From assembly GCA_036245805.1 (NCBI GenBank), contig BTRK01000002.1, positions 26,777,067 through 26,841,066 on the forward strand: 64,000 bases of DNA. The letters are read 5' to 3'. Source of the DNA: Pristionchus mayeri. Its lineage: Eukaryota > Nematoda > Chromadorea > Rhabditida > Neodiplogasteridae. The translations under genes were made by a program, and so were the position numbers. Below the pieces are notes generated by a model, which saw only the letters and a list, made by a program, of their open reading frames with translations, was not told where the DNA came from and did no database searches. The first letter of the stretch is position 1. The number at the start of each line of letters is the position of its first letter. Of the stretch, positions 46,954 to 59,778 are shown piece by piece.

Positions 46954-49900
46954 ATGGCTTATTTCCCATTCCAGAGGCTCAACACTCTTCCTTCCTCGTT
47001 TAACTCCACTCAAGTTTATCCTTACCAACAGGGAGCCATGGACAAGAATTCATCCCAGGTGAGATAACATGTCATTTTATCCGAAACAAGTATTTATTTA
47101 CTTCCCGATGAAAATGATTTTATATTTCGTTTCAGAAATGGGGCAAGCTCGTTCATGATTCTGACAAGCCGAAAACAGTGAGACCATCAATCATTTTTTA
47201 AAGAATATTTCAGATATACCTCCTGCAATTTTTTAACACTTCAAGTTATTGGTTCAGGCGAAAAGAGCACTGGTCTCTCTTCCCGCAGGCCCATCATCAA
47301 TGTCCAGTGATCCGGATGTTTCCATAGAACCAGACACCGCCTCTTCCACCACTACAGTGGGCACTGAGAAGAAGAAACAGTACAGGAAGGTGAGAGTACA
47401 TTTCTGCAAACTTGTCGAGAATTATTTTCAAATGCATTTATATTTTATTTATCGTACGCATCAATGGTGCTTCAGCAAGTGCGACACTAGGTCGGATGAG
47501 AACTATGACATCATTCTGTCTTTGATATATCAAAAGCGGCATGACGCCATAGTTCTCATCCGGGCTAGTGCAGAATGAGCCTGCAAGTGGGGTGAGATTT
47601 GTGCATCTCATATTGCAGCGTCTCACCGAAGTGGACAGACTACAGGGCGACGAGGGGGTGCAGAGGATGATTGAGGAGAATTTGACACGTCCCTCCTCAC
47701 GACAGGTTACATTTTGATAATGTAACAACCGATTTTCTAATTAGCTTTTTAAAAACAAATCACAACTATAAGAGACTAGATGCTACAAGCAAAAATATAT
47801 AAGAACGACAGTAAATGCATTCACATTAAGATCCATAAGTTAGTTACGCAAAAGTTCTAAAGAGAACAATAATGAAGAAACATGCTCAGAGAGATCGGCG
47901 TTCGTTGTCATCGACTCCATCGGAGAGAAGGGAGACACCGGCTTCAACTGATGTAGGTCATCCATCGATATTTTCAAAATTTTGTGTTTCGTAGTGTAGA
48001 AACCGCAAACATGCCATATATTCGTTCTCCGTTAATTCAAATATCGGTGATTATGCGTTATTAATTGATTCATTCTCTGATCAAGAGAAGCTATTCTAAA
48101 TTGCATTTTAAATTACAATTGATGAATACGTATGAATATCAGTGCACAATTCAGAGTTTGGATGTCTTCGTACGACCAGCGGAGCCCACATCGAGCACGA
48201 TCAGAGATGCTAGCCCTCCGCATATTATACCGGTTTGTGGCTGGTTACGAATTTACTGGCCTTCTGGACATTCTATTGAACAAGATCAGTGTTTTCCTGT
48301 TATTGTATTTCAACAAGAGCCATTAGAACTAGAGTTCGAGAAACGACATCATGATCTCTTCAATAGAGAGTGTGTAGATTAAAGAGGGCGTGGTTTCGTT
48401 TCTCTAAAAATAGTGAGATATGAGCCAATTTGCAGAGCGATGCAGAAGAGAGAGATGAGCATGTAGTGCTGCCGATGATGGAGCCCATGGTGGTAAGCAC
48501 ATTTTTTACACTATAAAAGTGGGATAAAAAGAGTAGTTAAACTTGGATGATCAAAACTACCTCCAAAGTCTGTCCTCATCATCATTGTGTGGAGAGTGAA
48601 CAGTTTCTGTACCATGTTACATTCTTCGTATTTCGTTGCGCCACCGGGCGTAGACAATATAGCATTAAACCATAATGTCGAAGGAGGGAATGAAATAATA
48701 CTCATTACTTTTGATCTTTCTTATTTTTTCAGGTAGACACGAGTGCCGACGAAGATGACTACGACGCAATCGAGAAGTCCATCGGAGAAAAGGTGAAATG
48801 AGCACGGAATTAGCTGTTTTTACTTATCCTGACGGTATGCACAATGGTCCTACGGAGGGTGCCATCGTTAGGGAGGAGATTACCACAGTTGGTCTCAAAA
48901 TGACATTTATTTGTGGCACATATCGCACCTATTGTATTGTGAAATAATGACGAGATCATATGAATACATTTTCTGTAGTGAAAGACTCAGTTGTGATGTT
49001 TTCGGTAATTATTGAAAATCCGTAGGTCTGTATTTTTAGCTGAAAAAAATGAAGAAGATGGAGTCTAGTCTGAAATCTGAGAAGGAAGTTCTGCTCAAGG
49101 AGAAGGCAGATTTGCAGAAGACACTCGAGGAGAAATTTATTGAGGTAAAACAAAAGGTGCAACTACGTGTTAGATTAGATAACTGTCGGCCTGTTTAATC
49201 TGTCAGAAATGTGCGAGAAAAGTTGCGCAAAAAGTTCGCGAACTTCTGAGGTGCGTAAAGACTGTTTCTCTCAAAAAACCGCGCTCTCTCGCTGTTTCTC
49301 TAACCACCTCGCTGAAAAGTTCACGAACTTTTCAACGAGCTCGATAAAAAAGGTGGATGAAAATCTGCGAGAAATGTCAGAGAAAGAAGAGAGAGCGTGC
49401 GATCGGAGAGAGGGAAAAGGAAGTAAACAACCTCAGCTTCCTTTTCCCTCTCTCCGATCGCACGCTCTCTCGCTCTTTCTCTAACCACCTCGCTGAAAAG
49501 TTCACGAACTTTTCATCGAGCTCGTTGAAAAGTTCGTGAACTTTTCAGCGAGGTGGTTAGAGAAAGAGCGAGAGAGCGCGGTTTTTTGAGAGAAACAGTT
49601 TTTACGCACCTCAGAAGTTCGTGAACTTTTTGCGCAACTTTTCTCGCACATTTCTGACAGATTAAACAGGCCGTGTTTAGAAAAATGAGCAATATACAAT
49701 CAATATGAATTAAATCGTCGTCAAATATTGTCAATTGAGGTTGCTGGCGTCAACGTGCGATACGAGGAACTAGTGAAGCAATTTAAAGAGAAGGAAAATG
49801 AGGTAGGTGGAACTGCATGGATGATAGTAGACAATTTTGAGTTTGTGAGATAATATATTCATCTCATCTAATCCTTAAAGACGCTTGAGGACAATACGAA

Positions 49901-52900
49901 TGAGGTAAAAAGTAAATCATGCAATTATATGAGTAAAACTAATTATTCAAAGGTGTAGAAAAAATACAATTACAGAAATATGAATGATATCGTCTTCAAA
50001 TGTGATTCAGGTCGCTGGCGTCAACATGAAATACGAGGACCTGTCAAAACAACTGAAAGAGAGGGACAATGAGGTAAGCTGACCTCTATGTACGAAACTA
50101 GTAGAGAAGTTGGAGTTATCATAGTTAGATGATCTAATCTAACCTATTTTCGGCCCAAAATAAGTAGTTGTCCTAATCTAAGATATTGTTTTCACACCTT
50201 CATGTCATCAAACAAATCAACGGCTTGATCATTTCAAGGTAGCGTCGTTGAAAAGTTCGAAGACGAGCCTCGAAATGAAGTTAAAGGAAGAAAAAGATGA
50301 GGTATGGAAGCCATTTTTGTTTATTTCTACCAAACATATTTCAGAGAAGAAAAGAGAAAGAGGAGCTTTGCTATGAGATTTCTGATTGGAGAATTAATGT
50401 GAGTGTTTGAATGTATAACATATTACTAGGGTATGTTTGAGTCGTTTAAATAGATTGTTTTTGTAGGCTGAGAACGAGAGATTTGCGAGGACTAAAGAAA
50501 AGGAAAAGGTAAATTATCCGTAATTCCGTAGAAGCTAGAATGGTTTTCAGAGCGATTCGGTTATCAAGAAACTCGAGAAGAAGTTCGTCGATGAGGTAGG
50601 GTTTATTTTTTGGAGATTAACAACACTTACTCATCGATTTCAGAAAAACGAGGCAGCGAGTGATTACGCTAAATTGTTAAAAGTCTACCGGGATATATCG
50701 ATGGAACGGAACGAAAAATTGGTGGAGGAACAGAAGAAGGTAAATATTCCGACAAAAAATGAGTTAAACACGAACGGACGGTTTAAATTGTTTTCAACTG
50801 CAATCATGGCTCGAAATCGTTTTACGAAATTGTTTTCAGTACAGTACGAGCAATTCGCCTTGCCGATGTACGGCGGACAGCGGCGCACCGCGGCTTGCGA
50901 GGATTGATTTTTCGAGAAAACTCATTTTTTTTAAATATTCGTACTTATCCGTGCTTATATTCTCAAATTCAAATTCTCCATACAATTTCGCATCGGAATC
51001 ACAATTTATTCATATTTTAAAAATTTAAATCTTTTTATTGCCAACAGTACAACTTTAACGTACAATAAACTCAGTTTACGATAACAACGGTGTTACTTTG
51101 AAGTTGCGGCCTTGTAATCGTAAACAGAGTTTATTGTAAGTTAAGCTGTACCGTCACACAAAACGTACACACAAAACCAAGACTCCGCCCGCTACACCAC
51201 AACCAAGTTGCGGCATGATGCGCGCACCTGGCACACAAAACCGCACACACAAGACACACACAAGACACACAAGACCGGAGCCGGAAAAAAAAGTCATTGC
51301 ATAAACCCTGATATTGATTGAAAATATCGATTGATTTTTCGTCCTATGCCGACATACCTTGCGCAACGTACAGTCGCGCGGGAAAGTAAGTAAACGATTT
51401 GAATTGTTGATATAACTTTTGTTCTGGCTGATTTTGCAATATGGATGTTTTGGCACTATATACCAAATCCATCGAGGAATGCGATGCATACATTATGTCA
51501 TCGATTGCATCAGCGAACCCGCAGCAACTTCTTAATTTTTTTCTTGGTAGTCCTCGGGCATATCTCCAGCCTCAGAAAGTTTGGCTAGTATGAAACAATC
51601 TGTGTAATAATAATGGATCTTTGAAAAAGGGTTGTTTGATTGCGTCATCACTACGCAATCAGCGATGATATAATTAATGACGCAATGCATGCATCGTATT
51701 CCTCAATGGATTTGGTATATGAGTGACTATCTGTGAGAACTAACCATGTGCCGTACAACGAAAAATAAAGTCCCACTGAGTGTTCTAGGGGTAACTTTTC
51801 ACGTAGAGTTCGAAAATCGACCTTAGAAAGCCGTATCTCTAACCCCTCATTTCCTGTGTCGCGCTGTAGCTGGGTGGTCGGTTTTTGTATCTTTTGAACG
51901 GCTCTTCCAAACCTCATAAATGTATAGTGATTCTGAAAGATCTCGACGATATAAGCATTTTTACTGTTGGAAGTGAAAGGCTAGCTCATATGTGAAAAAA
52001 TATGACTATTTGAAAAATTTTCCATGACTCAAAATTGACGTCCTGGTAAATTGTAATCCGAATGCCCCTTTTTAAATGTTATTTAGATTCTACGTGAAAA
52101 GTTACCCCTAGGTACTTCTTTTCGCTCCAAAAGAGGCCAATGCATGGGGTCTCCTAATTCTCCGAAAATGTCATTGTCGTAATTCTTAGTAGAAATATGT
52201 GTATTTCAAGCGAATCATCGCCAAATCAGATCAGTTTCGAACTAATTTTGACGATTCTAGAATAAGTAAGTAAAAATACGATGAAAAATCGGGGTTTGCG
52301 TCAAGTCTAAAAATTCGATTTTTCTTACTTCGAAAAATCGCAATTTTGAACGTTGTTATCTTAAAATATTCAAATGAAATATCGCATTTACCGGGTGAAT
52401 CTTATAATAGGTACCGACATAGATCAGAAAATGGTGTGGAGAGGCTCCTCACCAATTGCGATACTTGAAATATTATCGACTATATAATAGCGACAAACAC
52501 AACTATTTGATTCCTTATATGTGATCTCAACATTTTAATATCACTTTACGGAATTTTGAAGATGACTGATCTGAATACGAAGACAAAGGACCTGCAGAAT
52601 CAACTGGATATGGAAAGACGTGAAGTATGTTGCATTTTCGTATTTGATTATTCGGAGATTTTTCTTACAGAGGACTACGGAGAAGAACAACCTGCTGATG
52701 GAAGTTAAGAGAAAGGACGAGCAGGTGAATGATGTGGCATGGTTTTTTTCCGTGAGATATTTCGTATATATATCGTACGTGATGGAAATTTAGGAACGAA
52801 AACCGTGCAATTTCCAAAAATATCATGTTTCGTGGATTATGGTGAATTTACATTTTTACGACTTTTGCTTTTTTGCATTCTTTTTTTCATATGCGTTTTC

Positions 52901-55900
52901 ATAAAACGGATGGAATTTTACACGGAAATATGGCTAGAAATGCAATAAAAGCTCGTGAAAAAGCATGATAAATGGATGAAATAGTGCTAAAACCCATTTA
53001 TGGCTATTTCGTCAATATTTCATATTTTTTCACGAGCTTTTATTGCATTTCTAGCCATATTATCGTGTTAAATACCATCCGTTTTAAGAAAACACATATG
53101 AAAAAAAAAATGCAAAAAAGCAAAAGTCGTAAAAATGAAAATTCACCATAACCCACGAAATATGATATTTTTGGAAATTGCACGCTTTTGTTCCTAAATT
53201 TCCATTACGTACGATATATACATATTAACATTCATAAGATACATATCAGGTTGTTGCGAAAGTCATGTCGCGTCATAGCGCTTGAACATTGCAGCGCCTA
53301 TAGTCCTTATTTCAGCTATCGATATCAAGTAACTAATTACTATCGATGAGGTATTCGATGGTCTTTCTAGCGCACTTTACTCCGCAGCTGAAGGATCTTT
53401 AACTAATTACAAGTGCAAGATGAAACACAGCCGACTGATATCACCAAGATTTCCACGGTTACTACTATTCGGAAAAGAAAATTTTTAAATATTTCGAAAT
53501 CAAGCTTGAACGAGAATTCTCGAAAACATGCTTTATCGTATCATTTTCGTTTCGATGGACCTGAGAATGTATGTCAGCTAGAAATACATAGTATGTGAGG
53601 TGATTGACTTACTATTTCAGTTTGGGGTTGGTGGAATATTTCCCCAGCAAAATTCGCATTTTTTTCGCCCAAAATAGAGATCCTCAACTTTTCATGAAGA
53701 AAACTACCCTATTTGGTAAAATTAGTGCTCGCAGGCGACTTAAATGGTAGGCATATTAGGCTTATCTGAACAAGCAACCCTTCCTCTATTATCATTTCAC
53801 AAGAAATATTTCTGAAGTCCCTGGTTATTTTTAGGCTATGATATATTTGGAAAATATTTTTTATCACATTTTCACTAAAAATATAGTTCGTGAAATTTTC
53901 TGGTGTTCTATAGGGGCTTCACTAGGGGTAACTACATGACTATGGTGCGCATGTATGTACCTAACATATGTTATGAGGTCAGACAACATAAATTCCAGAG
54001 AAGCGAAATCAGTATAGTTACGCACGCGACAATACTTTCGCAACAACCTAATACAAATAATCTTGCAATATCGATAATTTGTTCATTTAATTATTATTTT
54101 TTTCAGTTTCAATCACATTCAATTTCAATCGAAAAATAATTAATTTTAATACTAATTGAAACATCAATTGATACTTCTTGTATATTTTTTATAATGGTTC
54201 GTTTCAGCTGGCCAAGGCCTCTGAAGACATCAGGAAGCTTCTAATATCTGCCGAAGCAGCGAAGAAGGAGGTATGCGCAAAGATACATATATGTGCATGT
54301 ATTTTTATGTATACAGACACATATATGTATACATTGCTGATAAAACGTAAAAAAAATACATAAATCATTGTCATTGGATAAAAAATTCATAACCATTTTG
54401 ACCTAAAAATAGCGCACAGTAAAATATGTTGAAGGAAGATTCACTGAAGAAGAAGGCTAAGGATCTAAAGACTAAACTCGATATGGAGAAGAACGAGGTA
54501 ATTTTCATGCGCGTCTTTTATTGATGCATTTCGGTATTACAGCGGCATACTGAGAAGAACTACTTGATGAAGGAATTGACGAGAAAGGATGAAGAGGTGA
54601 ATGTAGATACCATACCGAAGAAAAATATATGCATTTCTACATGAAATGCTTATTTAATGCTCCGTGGAATAACAAATATGAGCTTTGAGTCAATGGATTT
54701 AACATTATTTATTCAGAAAGACAGGAGGAAGTTGGAATTTGATGCAGAACTGAAGAAGGTGCGCGATGAGGCTAATTCAGAAGTAAGTTCGACGTATCGT
54801 TCATTCTGTAATAAGACGGAAGTGACCCATCGTATATTCATGGCTCACAGTATCTCGATCTATGCACTATGTCGGTAACCTTTCGGATGATAATTAAAAT
54901 GTGGGGCCTTCTGCTGAACTTTCACAGAAGCATTATTGACACTTAGGGAACATGCAATTAGCATATTGGGGAAGGGTGCTGTTATTTTTTTGTTTATCAT
55001 TCAGAAGATCATCATCCGATGTTGATTATCCCACCTAGTGCATCGATAAAACGAATATCCGAATCACGAACTAAACCCAATTGCAACACTTACTATACTG
55101 AATGTGAGAACACCTTCAGACACGTTTCTTGCATTCTTTTGTTTTGGAAGATATATCGAAAACCGGATAGGAAGATCAACCATATTAACCATGATTACAT
55201 AGTTGCGTATTTTATCGATTGAGATATGCATTTTACGAACATATTACAGATGGCACCACTCACGGAGCAGAATGAATCTCTTCAAGGCGAGCTTGATACT
55301 GAAAAGCGACTTGTATGTACTGTACGAAATCAGCATGCATGCAATCATTTCAGAGAAGAGAAGACGCCGAGAATTTCAGCAAAAGGATGACGATAAAGGA
55401 CGAGGAAGTAAGATAATATTCCTCAGTTATACAATCTATATTTGAAAATGGAAATACTTTTTTTAATGATATTTTCAATCCTGAAATAATATAGATCGCA
55501 TCGGTCAAGAGGCTGTCGGAAACTCTTCAAAGTGATCTGGACAAGGAGAAGCGAGAGGTAAGTATAAAGCACAAGCTTTTGATTATACTGTATTGTAGAG
55601 GAAGGATGATGACGATTTCAAGAAGGAAATGCAGCAAAAGGACGATGAAGTAAGCAATAGAAATAGTCTAAACAGATTACCACATAATTGCTTTAAGATG
55701 CTCGCACTGCGAAAAGAGTGCAATGAAAGGAGTGGAAAGTGGTCCGATCTCCTGGAGGCTGAGAAGGAAAAGGTATTATTTTGTCTCAATAGTGGAATAA
55801 CACAAGGAAATCCATAGTAGATGAACGGTGAATAGATAACTTCCTAAGAGGAACGGCTGGGTGCTTTTTTCGCAGATGCAATGGTTCATTTACAGATGAA

Positions 55901-56425
55901 TTGATGCCGTTCGTTCTGAAAATAATGGCCTCTTTTCAGTTTGAGCATCTCCAGAATCGATTCGAAAGATTCGGAAGATTGATTGGCGCCGTGACGATGG
56001 CAGAAGGAGATCAACTTTTTCTTAAGGGATTTACTGAGGGAGCACTTGAGAGTCGACGATTCTCTCTCCTCAATGAGAGGGAAGATGAGGTGAGCAATAT
56101 TGCATTTTAAGAAGAGTTGAATATAAAATCCTCAGTGGCGGTTTGAAATTCTATTTTTGTGATAGTATGATTCATCACTGTACGAAACAATAGACAGTAA
56201 ATCCAGATTTTATTTCGCTAATTCCCTTATGACAGAGATAATGATTTTTAATCATTATAGTCTTGAAATTTAGATGATTTATTTGCAGGAACAACTGTCG
56301 CCAACCTCTTCCAGGGGTGCATGTTCTTCGAGCATCACCAACGCCTCAAGTACATTATTTCTAAAATATCAATCAAATTCGATAATTCAGGAGATCCGAG
56401 GCTTCAAAAACGAGCGATCACAGAT
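46954..56425 (+). CDS. Long coiled-coil protein, about 680 residues, 30 short exons
   Basis: No named family is recognised; a structural or scaffold protein is an inference from the coiled coil. Exons begin at 46954, 47136, 47258, 47619, 47863, 48436, 48733, 49040, 49740, 49881, 50011, 50239, 50345, 50467, 50551, 50644, 52562, 52671, 54208, 54435, 54543, 54717, 55250, 55354, 55495, 55599, 55698, 55940, 56289 and 56391. All but the last intron are phase 0. The N-terminal 190 residues are polar and Ser/Thr-rich (SSMSSDPDVSIEPDTASSTT). Then heptad sequence follows, mostly in 63-nt (21 residues, three heptads) and 54-nt exons: VAGVNVRYEELVKQFKEKE, VAGVNMKYEDLSKQLKERD, TKDLQNQLDMERRE, TEKNNLLMEVKRKDEQ, AKDLKTKLDMEKNE, TEKNYLMKELTRKDEE. 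A longer exon (55940-56089) holds FERFGRLIGAVTMAEG. The protein ends SEASKTSDHR. Several introns contain transposon debris. Its 3' end faces that of the next gene. Confidence 0.75.
47480..47572. repeat. Short palindrome in an intron
   Basis: GACACTAGGTCGGATGAGAA and the inverted TTCTCATCCGGGCTAGTGC bracket an inner ATATATCAAA/TTTGATATAT region. About 93 bp in all, within intron 3 of the coiled-coil gene. Confidence 0.7.
49189..49674. repeat. Complete MITE with CGGCCTGTTTAATC ends
   Basis: The ends CGGCCTGTTTAATCTGTCAG and CTGACAGATTAAACAGGCCG are perfect inverted copies, with arms continuing through ATGTGCGAGAAAAGTTGCGC. Several inner inverted pairs (AAAGTTCGCGAACTTCTGA, GAAAAGTTCACGAACTTTTC, GGAGAGAGGGAAAAGGAAG with its complement) make a multi-stem fold. 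It lies in intron 8 of the coiled-coil gene. Relatives are at 40336 and within 40529-41201. Confidence 0.9.
51047..51151. repeat. 105-bp MITE in an intron
   Basis: GTACAACTTTAACGTACAAT and ATTGTAAGTTAAGCTGTAC are inverted, followed inward by AAACTC/GAGTTT and GTTTACGAT/ATCGTAAAC pairs. Non-coding, in the long intron 16 of the coiled-coil gene. Confidence 0.75.
51371..51720. repeat. Remnant of the 4047-5611 foldback family
   Basis: It starts CAGTCGCGCGGGAAAGTAAG after TA and shares AACTTTTGTTCT, CATCGAGGAAT and TGCGTCATCACTACGCAATC with foldbacks 2 and 3. A short inverted pair (CCAAATCCATCGAGGAATGC against GCATCGTATTCCTCAATGG) gives a small fold, but the opposite terminus is missing. Confidence 0.65.
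52764..53224. repeat. Foldback element in an intron
   Basis: ATATATCGTACGTGATGGAA and TTCCATTACGTACGATATAT are inverted; arms continue through CCAAAAATATCATGTTTCGT, TTACGACTTTTGC, ATGGCTAGAAATGCAATAAA and AGCTCGTGAAAAA. The arms of about 200 bp meet near 52995. Non-coding, in intron 18 of the coiled-coil gene. Confidence 0.85.
53246..54051. mobile_element. Non-autonomous mariner-like element, 806 bp
   Basis: The ends TCAGGTTGTTGCGAAAGTC and TACTTTCGCAACAACCTAA are inverted and flanked by TA (53244-53245 and 54052-54053). The layout of the ends (TCAGGTTG at the left, CAACCTAA at the right) matches the mariner at 42362-43610 but the inner bases differ. I could not follow a transposase, so it is probably a deletion derivative or a carrier of unrelated DNA. 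It lies in intron 18 of the coiled-coil gene. Confidence 0.75.
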
Positions 56426-56671
56426 GATGAACAGTCGACAAGCACGAAGAAAGTGAGAAATGAGGTCGAGAAATGATGGATGAATGGGTAATATCACCTC
56501 GATTACTGGTTAACATCCATTGCAAAAATGCCATTTACATACCGATGCCATTAGTAGTATTCTTCAGCTTTATTTGTATTTGTATTTGTGTTTTATTTTT
56601 CAAACTGTGCTGGACACATTCAACTGTTGTTTACGAGATAATTTGCGATAACAACGTGATACAAAGCCGTC

Positions 56672-59600
56672 TTAAAACGTGTTAATATCTCCACTCTGAA
56701 CTTGATTGAATCGCTTTCTCTGCATCGCGGCAAGAATGAGATCGTCTTCATTCTCCCTCGGATCACAAGGAACGGGCGAAGTCTCGGGCAATTCAGGCAC
56801 TTCCGCCAGCTTCATTCGCTCCGATCGACCAATCTGAATAGAACTCACAATGAGAGATATGTGGCCAATGGATTGTCGATTACCTTGGTTCTGTTTACCG
56901 AAGCAGAAGCGAGAACTTTCGATAGAGACCCGATAAGGTTGTTCTGAAATAAATAGGGAAGGTTGAAATTGTGCGGTCGTTCTTACATTGACACTCAATT
57001 TCTGAGTGCGATCCATTTCCTTCAATCGTGCGATTACATCCCGGAGCTCATTGATAGTGTTATGCTGCTTGAAAACAAATTCGTTACCGAATACGCTTGA
57101 GTATATTACCGCTTCGGTATCTTCATCTTCATCTTCGTCTTCGTCATCACTTTTTTCGATCTTTTCCATGTCATTTCGCAAATTTTCGAGTTCTTCTTTC
57201 ATCTGAATATAAACTAATGATCATTGTATCAGTTCATCCACCTCTTGACTCTCCGTCTGAATTTGATCCTTCTCGAGAGTTAAGACGCGAATTTGATGCC
57301 TCAGTTCGGCGATATTTTTGTTGAGCTGAAATGCCGTTTTAAGCTTAATTTGGCTAAATGTGTTTATCCCGTTTACCTCACTGTTTTCCTCTCTGAATAA
57401 ACGTAATTCATCGTTTTCTTTCTGCATTTCATCATTCTCAAGAGCCATGATGTGTATTTGATGCCTCAGTTCGGTGATATTATTATTTAGCTGAAATGTC
57501 TTTTTGAGCTGAATTTTGCTAATACTTTTTATCTCATTTACCTCATTATTTTCTTCTTTGAGTAAAAGCAATTGTTCGATTTCTTTCTGCATTTCTTCAT
57601 TCTTAAGGTTAATGACGCCTATTTGATGCTTCAGGTTAGCGAGATTTTCAATAAGCTGTAATATAGTTTACATTTCAACTTGCTTTAGTTAATATCTGGT
57701 TCACCTCATTATTTTCTTCCTTAAAAAAACGTAATTGATCGTTTTCCTTCTGTATTTCTTCATTGTTAAGGGTCATGGCGCCTATTTGATTTCTCAGTTC
57801 GGTGTTATTTTTGATGAGCTGAAATGTCGTTTTAGAGTTGGATTTAGCTCTAATATTGTTTATCTTGTTTACTTCATTATTTTCCTCCTTTACTAAACTC
57901 AATTGATTAATTTTCTTGTGCATTTCCTCATTCTCAAGTGTCATAGTGCATATTTGATGCCTTAGTTCGGCGATATGTTCATTTAACTGAAATTCCGTTA
58001 TGAGCTGGATTTTACTACTATTATTTACCTCATTTTCCTCCTTGTTGTCCTCTTTGGTTAATCGAAATCTTTCATTGTCCATTGTTATCTCAGCAATCAT
58101 CGCTTGTTGTTTCGCTGTCTTATCTTCCAGCTTAATGCTATTGCTCTCGCAAGAATTTGAAACGTCGTTACCTCAGCCTTTTCAATTGCATGCATCTCAT
58201 CAATCTTCTCGATCGCGCGATTTCTCTCGAGTATTTTATTCATCATCAGCCTCATCTAGGAACTAATTCTTAGCTCTCGCGTTACTTGTACTACGCAATG
58301 AAATATACATATTATGATATCCCGAAATTACTCACATTGTCAACAGCCGTATGTATGGTTATGAATTGCGCATCAACATCAGGTGCTGTTGGGGGAGAGC
58401 TTACTGGGGACGATATTTTTGGCTCGTCCACTAAATCGATAAGGTCCCCATCATTCGAAGTTTCTTGTTCATACTGAAATTACAAAGTTCGCTGATGAAA
58501 GAAAACGCTGTCTCACGTATTTCGGGAGTTGAGCTTCGAATAAGTGTTTACCGTCATTATTCATTCCGATAAACGTTAATATTCCACTTTTAACTCCAAC
58601 AAAGGACAGTATGGCCAGGTTACTGCGAATGCAGAATGGATTAAGTAAATTATCAAAAATTCGGAAATTCGAATAATTATGAATCTTACCTCGTGTTCAA
58701 ATCAGGCAGAAACTCCATCGACGTTAGGTCAAGGGTATGAATTATGGTTCCATCGGTCATGTAGAGAAAGCGCGAATAATCTCGGACGATCAGAGGATAG
58801 AGATCATTAGCCTGCATAAATAGTTATTTAAAATCAAAAATTTATTAACATAGTTACCTCAATGACGATTGCATGTTCTCCAATTGTCCGAACAGACGGA
58901 ATTATTGCATTATGATTTTTTGAGAAATATATAACCTTTCCTCTGTAGGATGACCATTGTCGCCAAACGGTGTCAATTTCCAAACTGACCTATGTAATAT
59001 CCGCAGGTATAGACCATTCAGTCGATCGTCTGAGACATTTATGAGGTTACCTTTGCTGGGATCATCGCAAAGCCGATAGACAAACTTTTGTCCTCCTATC
59101 ACAGTGCTGTAGAACTCCCAACGCGCTTTCTCGTTCTAAAAACATACAATTTCCTATTTCCAGAACGTGATAAACAAACTAGCTGAAACAAGCTTACTTC
59201 CAGTTGCTGCCGCAAATGCGTAACTAGAATTCCGTCGGTGGGATTAAATGTGGCTTTGTATATCTCCAATAATCAAATACTTTAATGGGTTTAATAATTC
59301 ACAAAATACAATAAATTACCTGTCGGTTTGATGTCAAATACACTGCGTCTCCGCATGCTCCATCACAATTGAAAGTGTTCTCTTGCAGCGTTGCGTGTAT
59401 TTCCCTTCCTCTGAGTATACGATATTCATATTAAAAATTGGTGTAAAAACATACTTCCATTTCACGAAGAGCGCATTTGGCAATGACGTTCTCCAGTAAA
59501 ATATAGTGCCTGAAATGTATTCGATGGACGAGCTTTCCCTTCGCCATAACAATATCTAGCAAAATGTTCGTCGCATATTTTTCAGGGAATAGTAAGCGTA

Positions 59601-59778
59601 CAGTATCAATCAGGACTTTTCCTAAGAATTCTGTATATTCCAGACAAATGCAACATACAAATATTCCAGACAAATGCACAATATTAATTTTTAAATTATG
59701 CTTGCCATCGTCCGTTTGAATGGCCCACGTGTCATCCTGTAACTTCCCAACGATCGTAGTTGTTAAGATTTGCATCAC
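56672..59778 (-). CDS. Protein with beta-rich N-terminus and tandem coiled-coil exon units
   Basis: I recognise no named family. The first exon starts at 59778 (MMQILTTTIVGKLQDDTWAI) and is followed by exons that read like propeller or beta-sandwich strands: GACGDAVYLTSNRQ (59340), YKATFNPTDGILVTHLRQQL (59210), FVYRLCDDPSKGNLINVSDD (59070), WRQWSSYRGKVIYFSKNHNA (58940), DYSRFLYMTDGTIIHTLDLT (58750) and LAILSFVGVKSGILTFIGMN (58600). An acidic linker follows (NDGDLIDLVDEPKISSPVSS). Then five exon units of about 165 bp carry near-identical coiled coil (IAELRHQICTMTLENEEMHK and relatives) with exon starts near 57986, 57818, 57655, 57490 and 57324. The last exons read MKEELENLRNDMEKIEKSDD, a DEDEDEDTE run and EVPELPETSPVPCDPREN, with the stop at 56672. 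The join between the first two exons does not close in phase in my model. A regulatory or scaffold role is a guess. Confidence 0.6.
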
